NCBI GenBank assembly: GCA_012514775.1 | Contig: JAAYZQ010000527.1 | Coordinates: 1-50,623, forward strand | Source: Anaerolineaceae bacterium | Lineage (GTDB): Bacteria; Chloroflexota; Anaerolineae; JAAYZQ01 | Reading direction: 5' to 3' | DNA length: 50,623 nucleotides | Shown here: piece after piece, positions 50,082 to 50,623 of the stretch | Layout of the letters: each line of letters begins with the position of its first letter | Position numbering within the stretch: position 1 is the first letter of the stretch | Notes under the pieces: generated by a model | Told to the model about the DNA's origin: nothing | Seen by the model: the letters and a program-made list of their open reading frames with translations, nothing else | Database searches by the model: none | Position numbers and translations under genes: made by a program

Positions 50082-50623
50082 GTGAGGAGGGTTTGGGAGT
50101 TCGCGAAAGTGACAGGGGCAGGGCTGCTGTTGGCGGCCTTGCTCCTCTTTGGCGGGCAGCAAGCGCTCTTGGGCGCAGAAGTACAGGCAGGGGAAGCAGG
50201 TATTCGGCCTCTGGCCGGAAACGCCATACGTCAAAGTGGAGGGGTCGTCGTCGAGCCCACGAGCCTGATTGTGAGCGAGCCCGCCGACTCGAACACGTTT
50301 CGTCTCTACCTGACCGGCGTGCCCACGGAATCGGTCTCGATCTCGCTCGCGGCGACCACGGCCGAGTGCCTGGTCTCGCCTGCTGTAGTTGTCCTGGACG
50401 CGGGCAACTGGGAGCTGGGGGCAACGGCAACGGTGACGGCCGTGGACGATGCCATCGCCGACGGCGACATGGATTGCACGATCCAGACCGGCACCACCAC
50501 GAGCGCCGACGGCAACTACGATGGCCTCGAAGTCGACGACGTGGTCGTCACGGTCAAGGACGACGACGAGGTGGGGATCCTCGTGGTTCCCACCAGCCTG
50601 ACGGTCGGCGAGCCGTCGGGCTC
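50082..50623 (+). CDS. secreted protein with Calx-beta-like repeats, cut by the window edge
   Basis: The first 180 codons of a gene that continues past the right edge. The start is GTG, with AGAGGA about 7 bases upstream. A signal peptide (residues about 10-32, LLLAALLLFGGQQA) is followed by VVVEPTSLIVSEPADSNTFRLYL. A second copy of the same pattern, ILVVPTSLTVGEPSGS, begins at the edge about 110 residues later. The acidic VTVKDDDEVG between them is typical of Calx-beta-like repeats, which bind calcium in adhesins and surface proteins. The full length and any C-terminal tail cannot be seen. The 247-bp gap upstream (49835-50081) holds no recognisable gene or promoter. Confidence 0.75.
   Translation, partial: MRRVWEFAKVTGAGLLLAALLLFGGQQALLGAEVQAGEAGIRPLAGNAIRQSGGVVVEPTSLIVSEPADSNTFRLYLTGVPTESVSISLAATTAECLVSPAVVVLDAGNWELGATATVTAVDDAIADGDMDCTIQTGTTTSADGNYDGLEVDDVVVTVKDDDEVGILVVPTSLTVGEPSG

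Overview
The window looks like a chromosomal segment of a high-GC bacterium, most likely a Chloroflexota member (Anaerolineae/Caldilineae-like). This is inferred from the architecture of its secreted proteins: Thr/Pro-rich stalks, beta-helix and Asp-box beta-propeller surface proteins, and a short C-terminal tail of the form (V/I)(Y/F)LPL(V/I). There is also no recognisable outer-membrane polysaccharide exporter. About 12 of 37 genes use GTG or TTG starts supported by ribosome binding sites. Apart from a 23-codon stub at the left edge (galE), every gene reads on the + strand. I see no tRNA, rRNA, CRISPR, transposase or integrase.

Layout. 1-2.6 kb: divergent galE, a small membrane protein, and two OmpR-type response regulators without a kinase. 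The second regulator has lost its phosphoacceptor Asp. 2.7-17.8 kb: a dense operon with a hexapeptide acetyltransferase, a membrane GT2, a B12-radical SAM enzyme, an O-antigen ligase, ACP, an acyl-AMP ligase, asparagine synthetase, a 1285-aa anchored beta-propeller protein and a second acyl-AMP ligase. 18-20.6 kb: two exported SGNH-like hydrolases behind a good sigma70-type promoter. 20.8-26.7 kb: an acyltransferase-3, an ABC-2 polysaccharide exporter (Wzm/Wzt-like), another anchored beta-propeller and a GT2. 26.7-34.2 kb: an overlapping operon opened by an AsnB-like protein lacking its catalytic Cys, then four glycosyltransferases and a second O-antigen polymerase/ligase. 34.3-42.6 kb: a secreted beta-helix protein, two GT4 enzymes, an exosortase-locus-type polysaccharide deacetylase, a GNAT enzyme and a GT-C enzyme. 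42.8-50.6 kb: a secreted PQQ-like propeller protein, a palindrome-rich intergenic region, a Wzz/BY-kinase fusion, a lipoprotein SGNH-like hydrolase, a Cys-motif membrane protein and the start of a Calx-beta-like surface protein.

Together these genes encode synthesis, modification (acetylation, deacetylation, amidation, possibly methylation), chain-length control and export of a complex surface polysaccharide, plus the exported proteins probably displayed with it. The ACP/ligase/amidotransferase/deacetylase set resembles that of proteobacterial exosortase-A (EpsH/XrtA) loci. However, no exosortase and no PEP-CTERM tail is visible. Instead, three unrelated secreted proteins share the LPL tail at a fixed distance from the C-terminus. 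That tail, the set of three SGNH-like proteins with three anchoring modes, and the nucleophile-less AsnB are the most promising leads.
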